Shown here in pieces: positions 1 to 7,026 of a stretch of DNA of 10,632 bases. The DNA is taken from positions 1 to 10,632 of the forward strand of contig CAZJVP010000062.1 of assembly GCA_964549615.1 (NCBI GenBank), given 5' to 3'. Both the position numbers and the translations under genes were made by a program. The notes under the pieces are model-generated. The model was not told the DNA's origin. It worked only from the letters and a program-made list of their open reading frames with translations, and ran no database searches. The DNA comes from CAYVLA01 sp964549615 [NCBI: uncultured Thermococci archaeon] (GTDB lineage Archaea > CAYQAE01 > CAYVLA01). The first letter of the stretch is position 1. Every line of letters starts with the position of its first letter.

Positions 1-225
1 GCCCGCAACCTGTGCAAAGGTTCCCTCAGCTATGTTGGCCGGTATGGGCACGTAGAATATGCGAGGATCGCCCTTTACCAAGAGTGGGTAGGAGGTCTCG
101 GGATAGTACGACTCGCCAATGCAGAACGCCCTAATGCGCAGCGATTCAGGATCGTACTTCCCCAGTCCAGGTGGCAGGACCAGGACGGCTGCCAAAAGCA
201 CAACGAAGGAAATCCAACGCCCCAT
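1..225 (-). CDS. Exported protein, N-terminal part only (runs off the left edge)
   Basis: The minus strand is open from ATG at 225-223 to the window edge, giving 75 codons with no stop. The product begins MGRWISFVVLLAAVLVLPPG, a textbook Sec signal peptide or signal anchor: one Arg, then a hydrophobic run at residues 5-18. A soluble stretch follows (residues 22-75) with a proline/tyrosine-rich strand-like segment (YYPETSYPLLVKGDPRIFYV) that looks like the start of an extracytoplasmic beta domain. I do not recognise the family. A TATA-like box at 254-261 sits about 33 bases upstream of the ATG, so the transcript would be nearly leaderless. This agrees with the poor Shine-Dalgarno placement: GGAG lies about 13 bases away. 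The gene diverges from the MoxR operon. The start is well supported; the function is unknown. Confidence 0.72.
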   Translation of the reverse strand, partial: MGRWISFVVLLAAVLVLPPGLGKYDPESLRIRAFCIGESYYPETSYPLLVKGDPRIFYVPIPANIAEGTFAQVAG

Positions 226-253
226 CGCGACCCGTACTCTCCTGTCTTCCCCG

Positions 254-261
254 TTATTAAA
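254..261 (-). promoter_or_regulatory. Archaeal TATA-like box for the left-edge gene
   Basis: On the minus strand this reads TTTAATAA. Its centre is about 33 bases upstream of the ATG at 225. With the usual archaeal TATA-to-start distance of about 25-27 bases, transcription would begin near 231, only a few bases before the start codon. That would be a leaderless or near-leaderless message. Confidence 0.5.
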
Positions 262-368
262 CTGTGTTGCTCGGCTCCGGCTTGGGTGCGATAACCATTC
301 CCCTGCTGTTGGATCTGCCGGCGTATTACTGCATGCCTCTTCACACCTGCACGGATTTGGTTGGCCAG

Positions 369-387
369 CATGCACGGATCCGGCATG
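369..387. repeat. Near-perfect inverted repeat, possible operator
   Basis: CATGC and GCATG flank the self-complementary core CGGATCCG, with a single unpaired A on the left side. It lies between two divergent promoters, about 110-130 bases upstream of the first-gene TATA box at 254-261 and about 155 bases before the one at 540. The location is suitable for a regulator site. A related half-site (TGCACGGAT) also occurs at 348-356. Confidence 0.3.
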
Positions 388-539
388 TCCTCCCATTTCG
401 AGGGTGTCCCTGAGCTTCCCCTTACGACGAGAGCCCTCAAGGCCCGCTCTGAGCGATTGTTGGCCCATTGCATGGGTTGTGCCCAAGGTCCATCGGCTCC
501 CCTTCCCCTACCCCACAACGGGTTAGATGCCATATGCAA

Positions 540-547
540 TTTTTAAG
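540..547 (+). promoter_or_regulatory. Possible TATA box for the MoxR operon
   Basis: TTTTTAAG on the plus strand is the best AT-rich promoter-like element in the otherwise GC-rich upstream region. It predicts a start of transcription near 570 and therefore a leader of about 175 bases before the TTG start at 746. The long leader makes this assignment uncertain. Confidence 0.35.
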
Positions 548-733
548 GAAACCGGCGCGGCACAGGGATGTCGAGACGAAAATCATCAAAGGCGTCTTGG
601 CAAAGGAGAACGCCCGGAATGCGCGGCGAGCGAGTTCTCGGAGGAACATGGGGCGAATCCCCAGCAGGACCGGGCTGCGCCGACTCCCGGCAGGCGGCCC
701 TCGGATGATCACCTTTTCCGTGCGGTGGCGTAT

Positions 734-738
734 GGAGG
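734..738 (+). promoter_or_regulatory. Ribosome binding site that fixes the TTG start at 746
   Basis: GGAGG is followed after 7 bases by TTG at 746. No comparable site precedes the in-frame GTG at 725 or the ATG at 527, so this is the main reason for choosing the TTG. Confidence 0.55.
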
Positions 739-745
739 AAGGCCT

Positions 746-1492
746 TTGGCGGATGCAACAAGGACGGTTGGATTCCTCTTTCTAGCAACCGGCGTCGGGC
801 TCCTGGTGGGCGAGGTCTTCCTCAAGATTGATGTGCTTCTCGTACTTGGCGTCGGGTCGATCTTTCTTGGCATCTATTCGATTGCGATGTCCACCGAGCT
901 CTACGTCAAGAGCGACGTTATACTTGCCGCCTGCGCCGCCGGCCTGGAGAACCTCGACAGGGTCTTGGGGGAACTAGGCATCACAGGCAAGGCGGTCTAT
1001 CTTCCCAAGGCCTACGCAGGGGAGCCCCGCGTCTTCGTGCCCGCAGGAACAGGCCCCACGGCCGTGCCCGACTTAAGAGGAGATCCCACATTCCTGACCG
1101 GTGCATCAAGCCAGCTCGGCCTGGTCATCTCGCCTCCCGGCCACAGGCTGTGCAGCCTCCTGGAGGAGGAACTGGGCATGTCCTTGGATGGGTTGGAGCC
1201 TGCCGCCGTCGCCAACACGATTCCGCCCCTCATCACGCAGGGGCTGGGCCTGGCGCGCTCGATGGAGATCGATGAGGAAAGCCTGTCCTTCCGTGCCCGG
1301 TCCCCGGCTTGCTCGGATCTGTGCGCCTCCGGGCTCAGGGCCTGCCAGCAGGTCGGCTGCATGATATGCTCCTCCATATGCGAGGCGCTGTCCAGGTCAT
1401 TGGATGCGGCGCTTCGCCTCGAGTCCCTCGATTACGACAAGGCATCCGACACGGTCACCGTGAGGCTTGCGAGGTTGGAGGAATCCGCGTGA
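746..1492 (+). CDS. Two-TM membrane protein with C-terminal six-cysteine cluster
   Basis: From the TTG start this is 248 residues. Two membrane segments lie at about residues 8-23 and 28-47, joined by a very short loop. A cytoplasmic or external soluble domain follows from residue 50. It contains the strand-like motifs AVYLPKAY (83-90) and PRVFVPAG (94-101), a helix around VISPPGHRLCSLLEEELG (127-144), and a dense cysteine cluster: C189, C193, C200, C205, C208 and C212. The architecture resembles an archaeal family known only by DUF labels (possibly DUF7982, from memory), and no biochemical role is known to me. The cysteines could bind a metal or Fe-S cluster if the domain is cytoplasmic; this is inference. 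The stop overlaps the next gene's GTG start (GTGA), so the two are translationally coupled. Alternative starts at 725 (GTG) or 527 (ATG) would lengthen the N-terminus. It is probably the first gene of the operon. Confidence 0.75.
   Translation: MADATRTVGFLFLATGVGLLVGEVFLKIDVLLVLGVGSIFLGIYSIAMSTELYVKSDVILAACAAGLENLDRVLGELGITGKAVYLPKAYAGEPRVFVPAGTGPTAVPDLRGDPTFLTGASSQLGLVISPPGHRLCSLLEEELGMSLDGLEPAAVANTIPPLITQGLGLARSMEIDEESLSFRARSPACSDLCASGLRACQQVGCMICSSICEALSRSLDAALRLESLDYDKASDTVTVRLARLEESA
1477..1481 (+). promoter_or_regulatory. Ribosome binding site for the 86-aa membrane protein
   Basis: GGAGG lies 7 bases before GTG at 1489, inside the end of the preceding gene. It supports starting the small protein at 1489 and not at the earlier in-frame ATG at 1309, which would give a long overlap. 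Confidence 0.6.
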
Positions 1493-1749
1493 GCAGACTG
1501 GTGGACTGGGTGGTGCTGGGCATGACGGGTTGGGTGACCTTCTCGTGGCTCATAGTCCTCCTGGCCGAGAGAAACCGTCTCTACGTCCTGGCAACCCTGC
1601 TCACGATAGGCCTTCTGATAACTGCGGAGCTCATCTCGGGCTACGGGACCAAGACCCTGAGGGAGAAGGTGTCCACATTTGCGTATGCGGGTTTTCTCAT
1701 CTTCATGGTCGTGGTGATAGTGAGAGTCGCCGAGATTCTGCGAGGATAA
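1489..1749 (+). CDS. Small three-TM membrane protein (86 aa), unknown family
   Basis: The GTG start overlaps the upstream stop in a GTGA motif and has GGAGG 7 bases before it. The product is 86 residues with three hydrophobic segments at about 7-25, 31-50 and 64-80. Short charged loops separate them (AERNR at 26-30, GTKTLREK at 53-60). I see no catalytic motif and do not recognise a family. Its place directly before the MoxR gene and its coupling to the upstream gene argue that it is a membrane component of the same complex. The earlier in-frame ATG at 1309 would add a stretch that merely reads through the other gene's frame, so it is not used. I am confident it is a gene; its function is open. 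Confidence 0.72.
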   Translation: MSRLVDWVVLGMTGWVTFSWLIVLLAERNRLYVLATLLTIGLLITAELISGYGTKTLREKVSTFAYAGFLIFMVVVIVRVAEILRG

Positions 1750-1791
1750 AGTGAATAGACAGGATAGAGAGCAAGGAGGGTGTCATCAGCT

Positions 1792-2778
1792 ATGGAAAAG
1801 ACCTTTGCGGGCGAGGGGCGCGGGATAACCGATGCCCTCGCGCAGGAGGCCCTCTCGCTTTCGAGGATGCTCAAGGCGGAGCTGGGCAGGGCCTTGGTCG
1901 GGATGGATGATCTTTGCGATCTCCTCCTGGCCACCCTTTTGGCGGAGGGGCATTCGTTGCTGGAGGGCGTCCCGGGCGTGGCGAAGACGACCCTTGTCAA
2001 GAGGTTCGCCGCGAGCATGGGACTCGGGTTCTCACGTATACAGTTCACCCCGGATCTCATACCGGCAGACATCCTCGGCAACTACGTCTACTCCCCGGCC
2101 ACCGGGTCGTTTGCGCTTCGAAAGGGGCCCATCTTCTCCAACATCATCCTGGCCGACGAGATCAACCGGAGCCCGCCCAAGACGCAGTCTGCCCTGCTTG
2201 AGTGTATGCAGGAGCGCCAGGCGACGATAGAGGGAACCACCCTGCCCATGAGCCTTCCCTTCATGGTCCTGGCAACCCAGAACCCCGTAGAGCTCGAGGG
2301 CACCTACCCCCTGCCGGAGGCCCAGATCGATAGGTTTCTCTTCAAACTGCAGGTGGGCTATCCCGGGGAGGAGGCGGAGCTCAAGATGTTGCAGATGAAG
2401 AATGCCGCGGCGGACCCGACGCCGCCAAGGCTCATCACAACTCCCTCCACCATATCGCGCCTGACCGAGGCAGCCAAACGTGTCCACGTTGAGGACTCCG
2501 TCCTCAGATACATAAGGGACGTGGTGCTTGCCACCCGCAGGAATCCGCACGTCTCGCTGGGGGCAAGCCCGAGGGCCTCGGAGCACTTCCTGAGGGCGAT
2601 AAAGGCAAGGGCGCTTGTGGCTGGCCGTAGTTACGCGACGCCCGACGACGTGAAGGCCCTCGCCAGGCCGGTGCTCCTCCACCGAATAATGCTCACGGTG
2701 GACGCCGAGCTGGACGAGATAACGCCCGGCGCAGTGATCGAGGAGGTCCTGGCCTCCGTTCCGGTGCCCCGGGGGTAG
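1792..2778 (+). CDS. MoxR-family AAA+ ATPase
   Basis: A 328-residue cytoplasmic AAA+ ATPase with the full MoxR signature. Walker A is GVPGVAKT (59-66). The MoxR-specific stretch RIQFTPDLIPADILG spans 82-96. Walker B is IILADEIN (118-125) and sensor 1 is ATQNP (161-165). The EAQIDRF arginine-finger region is at 176-182, and sensor 2 GASPRA at 257-262. A C-terminal helical lid domain follows. MoxR proteins form hexameric rings that remodel or assemble vWA-domain partners and membrane complexes, and the DUF58 gene next door supplies the expected partner. Both length and motif order are normal, and no key residue is missing. Start: GGAGG at 1775-1779 lies 12 bases before ATG 1792. The in-frame GTG at 1780 abuts that site and is too close. 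A gap of 42 bases separates it from the preceding stop. Arginine is mostly AGG (11 of 23 by hand count), typical of archaea. Confidence 0.95.
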   Translation: MEKTFAGEGRGITDALAQEALSLSRMLKAELGRALVGMDDLCDLLLATLLAEGHSLLEGVPGVAKTTLVKRFAASMGLGFSRIQFTPDLIPADILGNYVYSPATGSFALRKGPIFSNIILADEINRSPPKTQSALLECMQERQATIEGTTLPMSLPFMVLATQNPVELEGTYPLPEAQIDRFLFKLQVGYPGEEAELKMLQMKNAAADPTPPRLITTPSTISRLTEAAKRVHVEDSVLRYIRDVVLATRRNPHVSLGASPRASEHFLRAIKARALVAGRSYATPDDVKALARPVLLHRIMLTVDAELDEITPGAVIEEVLASVPVPRG

Positions 2779-2812
2779 AGGTCGGATTCACGGGAGGTAA
2801 GCCGGGCAGCTC

Positions 2813-2818
2813 GGGAGG
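2813..2818 (+). promoter_or_regulatory. Ribosome binding site for the DUF58 gene
   Basis: GGGAGG is placed 8 bases before GTG at 2827 and confirms this non-ATG start. Confidence 0.6.
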
Positions 2819-2826
2819 CGCATCGC

Positions 2827-4284
2827 GTGGACAGGGGGGCCGGGCAGAGCGTCGCGACCGCCGCGCAGGAGATCTCCTTCACCAACTACGGCAAGGTTCT
2901 GACGGTCGTTGTGGTGGCGCTCTACGCGCAGGCCTATGCGCTCAACAACGTGGCCCCAGCCCTCATCGCCTCAATGGTCCTTGCCTACCTAGCCTTTGCG
3001 AGGATGAGCTTCGACGAACAGTGCCGCGCGACAAGGCTCAAGATCACAAGGCACGTAAAGGACAGAGCGTTCCAGGGCCGGCCTTTCAGCGCGTCCGTTG
3101 AGATCCACAACGGCTCTTCCCACGCCGCATGGGTGGAGGTCCAGGACAGGCTCCCAGAAGAAGCAAGGCTTGCCTACGGCAGATCGGAAGCTCGATATGT
3201 GATAGAGCCGGGGGAAAGCCGGGAGCTTTCCTGTATGCTTTCCGCGGTCATGAGGGGCCCCCTGCTTCTTGACCGCCTCGGGATGAAGGTGTTCGACGAG
3301 AGGGGATTGATGGCGCTCACGGTCGAGCAGAGCGTTCCGTCCACAGTCAAGGTTGAGCCTTCCGTTGAGGAGTTCAAGGGCGGACGGATTCTGCAGAGGA
3401 AAGGCTATAGGCTTCGAGTCCAAACACCAACGCTCGCAAGGGTGGGGCGGGGTTACGAGTTCGCGGGGCTGCGCCAGCACATACCCGAGGACCCTTTCAC
3501 CTCCATCGAGTGGAAGGCGTCCTCAAGGCTTGCCCGGCTCATGACAAAGCTTCTGTACGAGGAAATCCGCGCCAGCGTCTACATCTTCCTGGACTGTGCA
3601 AGATCCATGAGGCTCACCAGGGACGCCGGTTGGGCGTCCAAGCTCGATCAATCGGTCCAGTTGGCAGTCCAGATCGCAACCCAGCTGAGCCAGGCCGGGT
3701 ACCCGGTGGGCCTCGGAGCCTACGACGAGCACAGGGTCCTTGCCTTCAAGTCCGCCGCCCACGGGCGGGTCGGGCCAACCGAGCTCCTAGAGGTAATCTC
3801 GCACATCCCGAAGAGCAAGGTCGCAAGAACCGGGCGGCTCGGAGCCGTGATCTCGGATCTTCAGGGCGAAAACGCGGATGCCTTCATCTCAAAGATCCTT
3901 CCGTTCTTCGGGCGGCGGAGGGTCGCATCCTGGGAGAAGGCCGCGGGAATCTACTGGGCGGTGGAGAGGCTTGTGCTTGACAGGCCTAAGTCCTGCACGG
4001 TCCTCGTCTTCTCCGACCTTGAGACCAATCCCAAGTCCTTCATGCTCTCCTCAGGAATCATTCTGCGCAAGGGGCACCGGCTAGTTGTCATTACGCCCTT
4101 CAGTCCAGCCTTCGAGCTCAGAAAGGAGGAGCTGTCGGTCGAGGTCCTTGAGAGGATGTACCTATCCTACCAAGCGAAGCTAGGCCTCATCAGGAGGCTG
4201 GAGAGGATGGGCGCTACGGTGGTCGAGGTCGGCAGGGGAAGGGAAGCGCCCATCCAGATCTCCCGCCGGCTGTCGAGGATGTGA
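2827..4284 (+). CDS. DUF58 (vWA-like) membrane protein, MoxR partner
   Basis: A 485-residue protein. Two membrane segments lie near the N-terminus at about 22-39 and 42-59. A beta-rich domain (about 70-200) follows, with the PGESRELSC-type strand typical of DUF58 proteins. The DUF58 signature is at 207-234: GRGYEFAGLRQH, then DPFTSIEWKASSR. A vWA-like fold follows, beginning YIFLDCARSM (252-261) and including VLVFSDLE (392-399). Family members are thought to be the vWA partners of MoxR, anchored in the membrane with the vWA face in the cytoplasm. The MIDAS-type motif is imperfect: a canonical DxSxS would be D256-S258-S260, but residue 258 is Ala (DCARS), so classical metal-dependent ligand binding may be altered. 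The gene lies 48 bases after the MoxR stop and 4 bases before the next start. Its length is slightly above the usual 300-450 residues, mainly from extra sequence between the vWA strands. Confidence 0.92.
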   Translation: MDRGAGQSVATAAQEISFTNYGKVLTVVVVALYAQAYALNNVAPALIASMVLAYLAFARMSFDEQCRATRLKITRHVKDRAFQGRPFSASVEIHNGSSHAAWVEVQDRLPEEARLAYGRSEARYVIEPGESRELSCMLSAVMRGPLLLDRLGMKVFDERGLMALTVEQSVPSTVKVEPSVEEFKGGRILQRKGYRLRVQTPTLARVGRGYEFAGLRQHIPEDPFTSIEWKASSRLARLMTKLLYEEIRASVYIFLDCARSMRLTRDAGWASKLDQSVQLAVQIATQLSQAGYPVGLGAYDEHRVLAFKSAAHGRVGPTELLEVISHIPKSKVARTGRLGAVISDLQGENADAFISKILPFFGRRRVASWEKAAGIYWAVERLVLDRPKSCTVLVFSDLETNPKSFMLSSGIILRKGHRLVVITPFSPAFELRKEELSVEVLERMYLSYQAKLGLIRRLERMGATVVEVGRGREAPIQISRRLSRM

Positions 4285-4288
4285 GACC

Positions 4289-4930
4289 ATGGACGGCCGT
4301 ACGACGAACAAGACGGGAAGATCGTGGCTGTCCAAAGAGCTGCCGTCAAGGCCGGGACTTGATCCCACGAAGGCGGTGGGGATCGCCTGCGCGTGCTACA
4401 TCACCGTCTTCGTCCTGCTCGTCCAAGCCCATGGACCGGCAATTCAGCTTCGACCCCTCAGGCCCGCCCAGGCCGTGCCGCTGGCCTGCGCGACAGTCGC
4501 GATCGTGGCGAGCCTCCTCCTATCGTGGAGGATGCCCTGCCTTCTATCGTGGGCGTTCATGGGCATGGTTGCATCCGGCTTCTTGGAAGTGTCCAACTTC
4601 ACACTGGCCCAGTCCAGCCAGGTTTCGCTTGGCGTCTTTGGCCTGGGACTGCCCTTCCTGGTGCTCTTGGAGGTGATCCTGACCATGGAGGGTGCGACGG
4701 CGAGGGCGAGGGTGGTCTTTCGGCCGCGGCCCCTGGTGAAGGCACTTCTCCTAGTCACAATTGTGATGCTATCGCTAATGGCTGCCTTCTCTTACGTGCC
4801 CGGTCTTCAACAGTACTCGGCAAGCCCTGAGGCAGCAACCTTCCAGACGGCCATGATTGCCGGAATTTCGACCATGGCCCTCGCCTCCATACTGCTTCGG
4901 CGCCCGCGCGGGTTGATGGGCGGGAGTTGA
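4289..4930 (+). CDS. Six-TM integral membrane protein, unknown family
   Basis: A 213-residue protein starting 4 bases after the DUF58 stop, with GAGG about 10 bases before its ATG. Six hydrophobic segments are visible at about 29-48, 62-80, 83-103, 113-133, 149-170 and 187-204. The N-terminal 25 residues and the loop RARVVFRPRPLVK (139-151) are basic and probably cytoplasmic. I see no transporter, protease or transferase motif and do not recognise the family. Its position between the DUF58 and DUF4129 genes, and the TGATG overlap with the next start, make it very likely a structural membrane subunit of the same system. It could be a fast-evolving counterpart of membrane proteins found in related MoxR clusters, but the sequence alone does not show this. 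Confidence 0.8.
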   Translation: MDGRTTNKTGRSWLSKELPSRPGLDPTKAVGIACACYITVFVLLVQAHGPAIQLRPLRPAQAVPLACATVAIVASLLLSWRMPCLLSWAFMGMVASGFLEVSNFTLAQSSQVSLGVFGLGLPFLVLLEVILTMEGATARARVVFRPRPLVKALLLVTIVMLSLMAAFSYVPGLQQYSASPEAATFQTAMIAGISTMALASILLRRPRGLMGGS

Positions 4931-7026
4931 TGGCCACTTTGAGGCGTAATGGCCGGCTTGGCGTGGCACGGATGTGGATGGCGGCGCGCAGGCGGAGAGG
5001 AGCGACGCTCTGCGGGCTGTCTCTCCTTGCCCTGGCCGTAGGGTATGCAGCGGTGGTGCAACACCATGCCAACTACGACTTAACCGAGACGGACCCGACC
5101 GCGGTCGACAGGCTGTACCAGGCCCTCGTTGATGACGTTGGCGACTCGCTTGATTTCGCACTTAAGGAGAGGTTCTCAGAGGCGCTGGCCGCTTTGGGCA
5201 GATATCAGCAGTACGTAGCCCAGCTCTCCGAGTTCCGCTCTGACCTCGGCTCACGCGGTCTGGATGCCCTCATCTTGGAGTCCAAGTATTCGACCGAACC
5301 TTTCGTACCGCTGGGCCGCAACACCCATGCCGTTGTCGACGATCAGAGCGCGCTCGCCGCAAGCATCCTCCTTGCGCGCGAGGCAGCCGAGAGCAACAGA
5401 ACCGACGATATGCGAGCCGCCATCCTGGCAGCAAGGATCGAACTTGAAAGGTTCGCCTCAAGCATACGGCGCTTCAACTCATCCGTTCATTCGATTCCCG
5501 GGTTCCTCAACGGGGCGCAGCTCTCCCAGTGCGTAGGCCTGCTGTGGGAACTCGCGGCACGCTACGCCGCCGAGATAGCAGGGATCGAGAGAGGGGACGC
5601 AGTTTCCAAAGGGACCATCGAGACCAGGATTGAAGTTATGGCCGCCCCCCTGATCGTGAAAACGGGGGAAGAGGTAAAGTTCTGGGGAACCCTCGCAACG
5701 GCCGACGGCGTCGGACTTGGAAACGAGACGATTCGCATCAACTTCCTCGCCACTCCCAGAACGGTCAGAACGACGGCGAACGGTTCTTTCGCCACGAAAT
5801 GGTTGATAGGGGAAAACACTGCACCCGACGCCTACCCGGCACAGGCTGTCTTCGAGCCCAGCCCGCCGTCCAATCTGTCGGGCTGCCGGTCCGAGGTCCT
5901 CAACGTGACGGTTCGGAGCCCGAAGATGAGGAGCCACCTTGACGTTAGGACGTCTTCTCCGAGGTGCCGGCTGGGCGACGAGCTCCAGCTCTGGGGCAGA
6001 CTCTACACGGATTGGGGCGTGGGACTGAACAGGCGGGAGATCGCGATCGAATCCCCCAACCTCACAGGCAATTTCACCGCAATAACCGACGAGGACGGCG
6101 CATACCGCGCAACGATCAAACCTGTGGCGCCGGGATTGCTTGTCCTGCGCTCAACCTTCGCGGGCGACGAGCAATACCTCGGCTCCAACTCCCCAACCCT
6201 GGAAGTCCACGTCACCCCCTACCTACTTGCCACCGCGGTTGACCTGATCACGCCCGGCAGGGTCGTGGCTGGGAAGATCATGAGGATCTCCGGCCGGGTC
6301 AGGGACCAGAACGGGGATGGGCTTGGGCTGGTCTGGGTTTCGCTGGAGTGGGACGGCGTGCCACTACGGTCGATCACGACCAACCCGGACGGGTCCTTTG
6401 TCCTGCAACCTCCAACACCTCGCGGCGCACGCGGGAACCATACGCTGGAGGCCGTCTTCGAATCCCATGACCCAAGGTACCTGTCGAGCCGGAGCGGGAA
6501 GCGCGAGGTCGAGCTCTCCACCACCATGCCCCGCGTTACGGCATTCGCGATCCTAGCATCAGTCATAGGGCTCGTTTTCGCCTTGGCCATCGCGAGGACG
6601 AGAAGGCTGCGGAAAGTCCCGACCCGCCGCATGCCCGTGTCGCTCCCGGGCCCGCCCGGCCCGGAGCCCATGCCGCCCGGCCCGCGGATGGCCGAGACGG
6701 CTCCCTCCGAGGCTGCAGGGGAAGCCAAGCCACCCTTGTTCGTCGGACGCGGCAGGGATGCGCTCCTTCTCGCCTACGCCCAGCTCGTCCGGTCAATCTC
6801 ACATGTGCTGTCCCTCGACTTGGCAAACATGACCCATACCGAGATCCTTTCCCTGCTTGTCGAAAGGAGGGTTCCCGACGCGATCCGGGCAGCGGCCTCA
6901 AGGCTGACCAGGATCTACGAGAAGGCCGCATACTCGGGGCTTGATCTTGCTCAGCCGGAGGAGAACGAGTTCCGACGTCACTTGGAAGTTCTGGTTGCAT
7001 CGCTGAAGACGATTGGGGGTGGCTAG
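4930..7026 (+). CDS. Ig-like ectodomain protein with cytoplasmic DUF4129-like domain
   Basis: A 698-residue protein that spans the membrane twice. A basic N-terminus (cytoplasmic) leads to membrane segment 1 at about 26-44. A helical extracellular region (about 50-225) follows, then three consecutive Ig-like/beta-sandwich repeats at about 233-329, 335-428 and 433-530. Each repeat has a G-x-L/V strand, a G-x-G-L turn and a T-x-D/N-G-S/A-F/Y turn (TANGSF 282-287, TDEDGAY 386-392, TNPDGSF 484-490). Membrane segment 2 is at about 536-556, followed by basic RTRRLRK and a proline-rich linker (571-586). The C-terminal domain at about 605-692 has the DUF4129 pattern: an LLLAYAQL helix, THTEIL (635-640), and LTRIYEKAAYSG (659-670). 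DUF4129 domains usually end transglutaminase-like or MoxR-cluster membrane proteins; no transglutaminase Cys-His-Asp triad is visible here. The start overlaps the previous stop (TGATG); TTG at 4927 is an alternative. The gene abuts the following one. Confidence 0.88.
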   Translation: MATLRRNGRLGVARMWMAARRRRGATLCGLSLLALAVGYAAVVQHHANYDLTETDPTAVDRLYQALVDDVGDSLDFALKERFSEALAALGRYQQYVAQLSEFRSDLGSRGLDALILESKYSTEPFVPLGRNTHAVVDDQSALAASILLAREAAESNRTDDMRAAILAARIELERFASSIRRFNSSVHSIPGFLNGAQLSQCVGLLWELAARYAAEIAGIERGDAVSKGTIETRIEVMAAPLIVKTGEEVKFWGTLATADGVGLGNETIRINFLATPRTVRTTANGSFATKWLIGENTAPDAYPAQAVFEPSPPSNLSGCRSEVLNVTVRSPKMRSHLDVRTSSPRCRLGDELQLWGRLYTDWGVGLNRREIAIESPNLTGNFTAITDEDGAYRATIKPVAPGLLVLRSTFAGDEQYLGSNSPTLEVHVTPYLLATAVDLITPGRVVAGKIMRISGRVRDQNGDGLGLVWVSLEWDGVPLRSITTNPDGSFVLQPPTPRGARGNHTLEAVFESHDPRYLSSRSGKREVELSTTMPRVTAFAILASVIGLVFALAIARTRRLRKVPTRRMPVSLPGPPGPEPMPPGPRMAETAPSEAAGEAKPPLFVGRGRDALLLAYAQLVRSISHVLSLDLANMTHTEILSLLVERRVPDAIRAAASRLTRIYEKAAYSGLDLAQPEENEFRRHLEVLVASLKTIGGG

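Larger units (their letters stand above)
226..745. other. Divergent intergenic and leader region, no convincing gene
   Basis: About 520 bases separate the leftward exported-protein gene from the rightward operon. Open frames here are short and compositionally unconvincing: they lack a placed ribosome site, family motifs, or the AGG-biased arginine use of the neighbouring genes. It holds a leftward TATA-like box (254-261), a near-perfect inverted repeat (369-387), a rightward TATA-like box (540-547), and two small GC hairpins in what would be the operon leader (650-662; 672-700 with a two-base bulge). I see no tRNA or riboswitch I can name. An in-frame ATG at 527 could extend the first operon gene by 73 codons, but that extension does not look coding. 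Confidence 0.5.

Noticed and set aside
75-539. A 154-codon minus-strand frame covering the divergent intergenic region
   Set aside because: It runs in a different frame from the signal-peptide protein at 1-225, with irregular low-complexity composition. The latter has a TATA box and a convincing N-terminus.
650-662. GGGG-CGAAT-CCCC hairpin resembling a tRNA T-arm
   Set aside because: There is no acceptor stem, D-arm or anticodon arm at the right distances, and the stem is only 4 bp with a 5-base loop.
648-785. A 45-codon frame with GGAGG just before its ATG, overlapping the first operon gene
   Set aside because: The spacing is only 3 bases and the peptide is Arg-rich without any feature. 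It is kept only as a possible leader peptide within the leader-region finding.
2032-2682. A 216-codon minus-strand frame inside the MoxR gene
   Set aside because: It lies entirely opposite well-conserved AAA+ motifs and has no recognisable family or ribosome site.
4930-7026. Transglutaminase-like domain, expected from the DUF4129 association
   Set aside because: No Cys-His-Asp arrangement in a transglutaminase-like context could be seen; the ectodomain is helical followed by beta-sandwich repeats.
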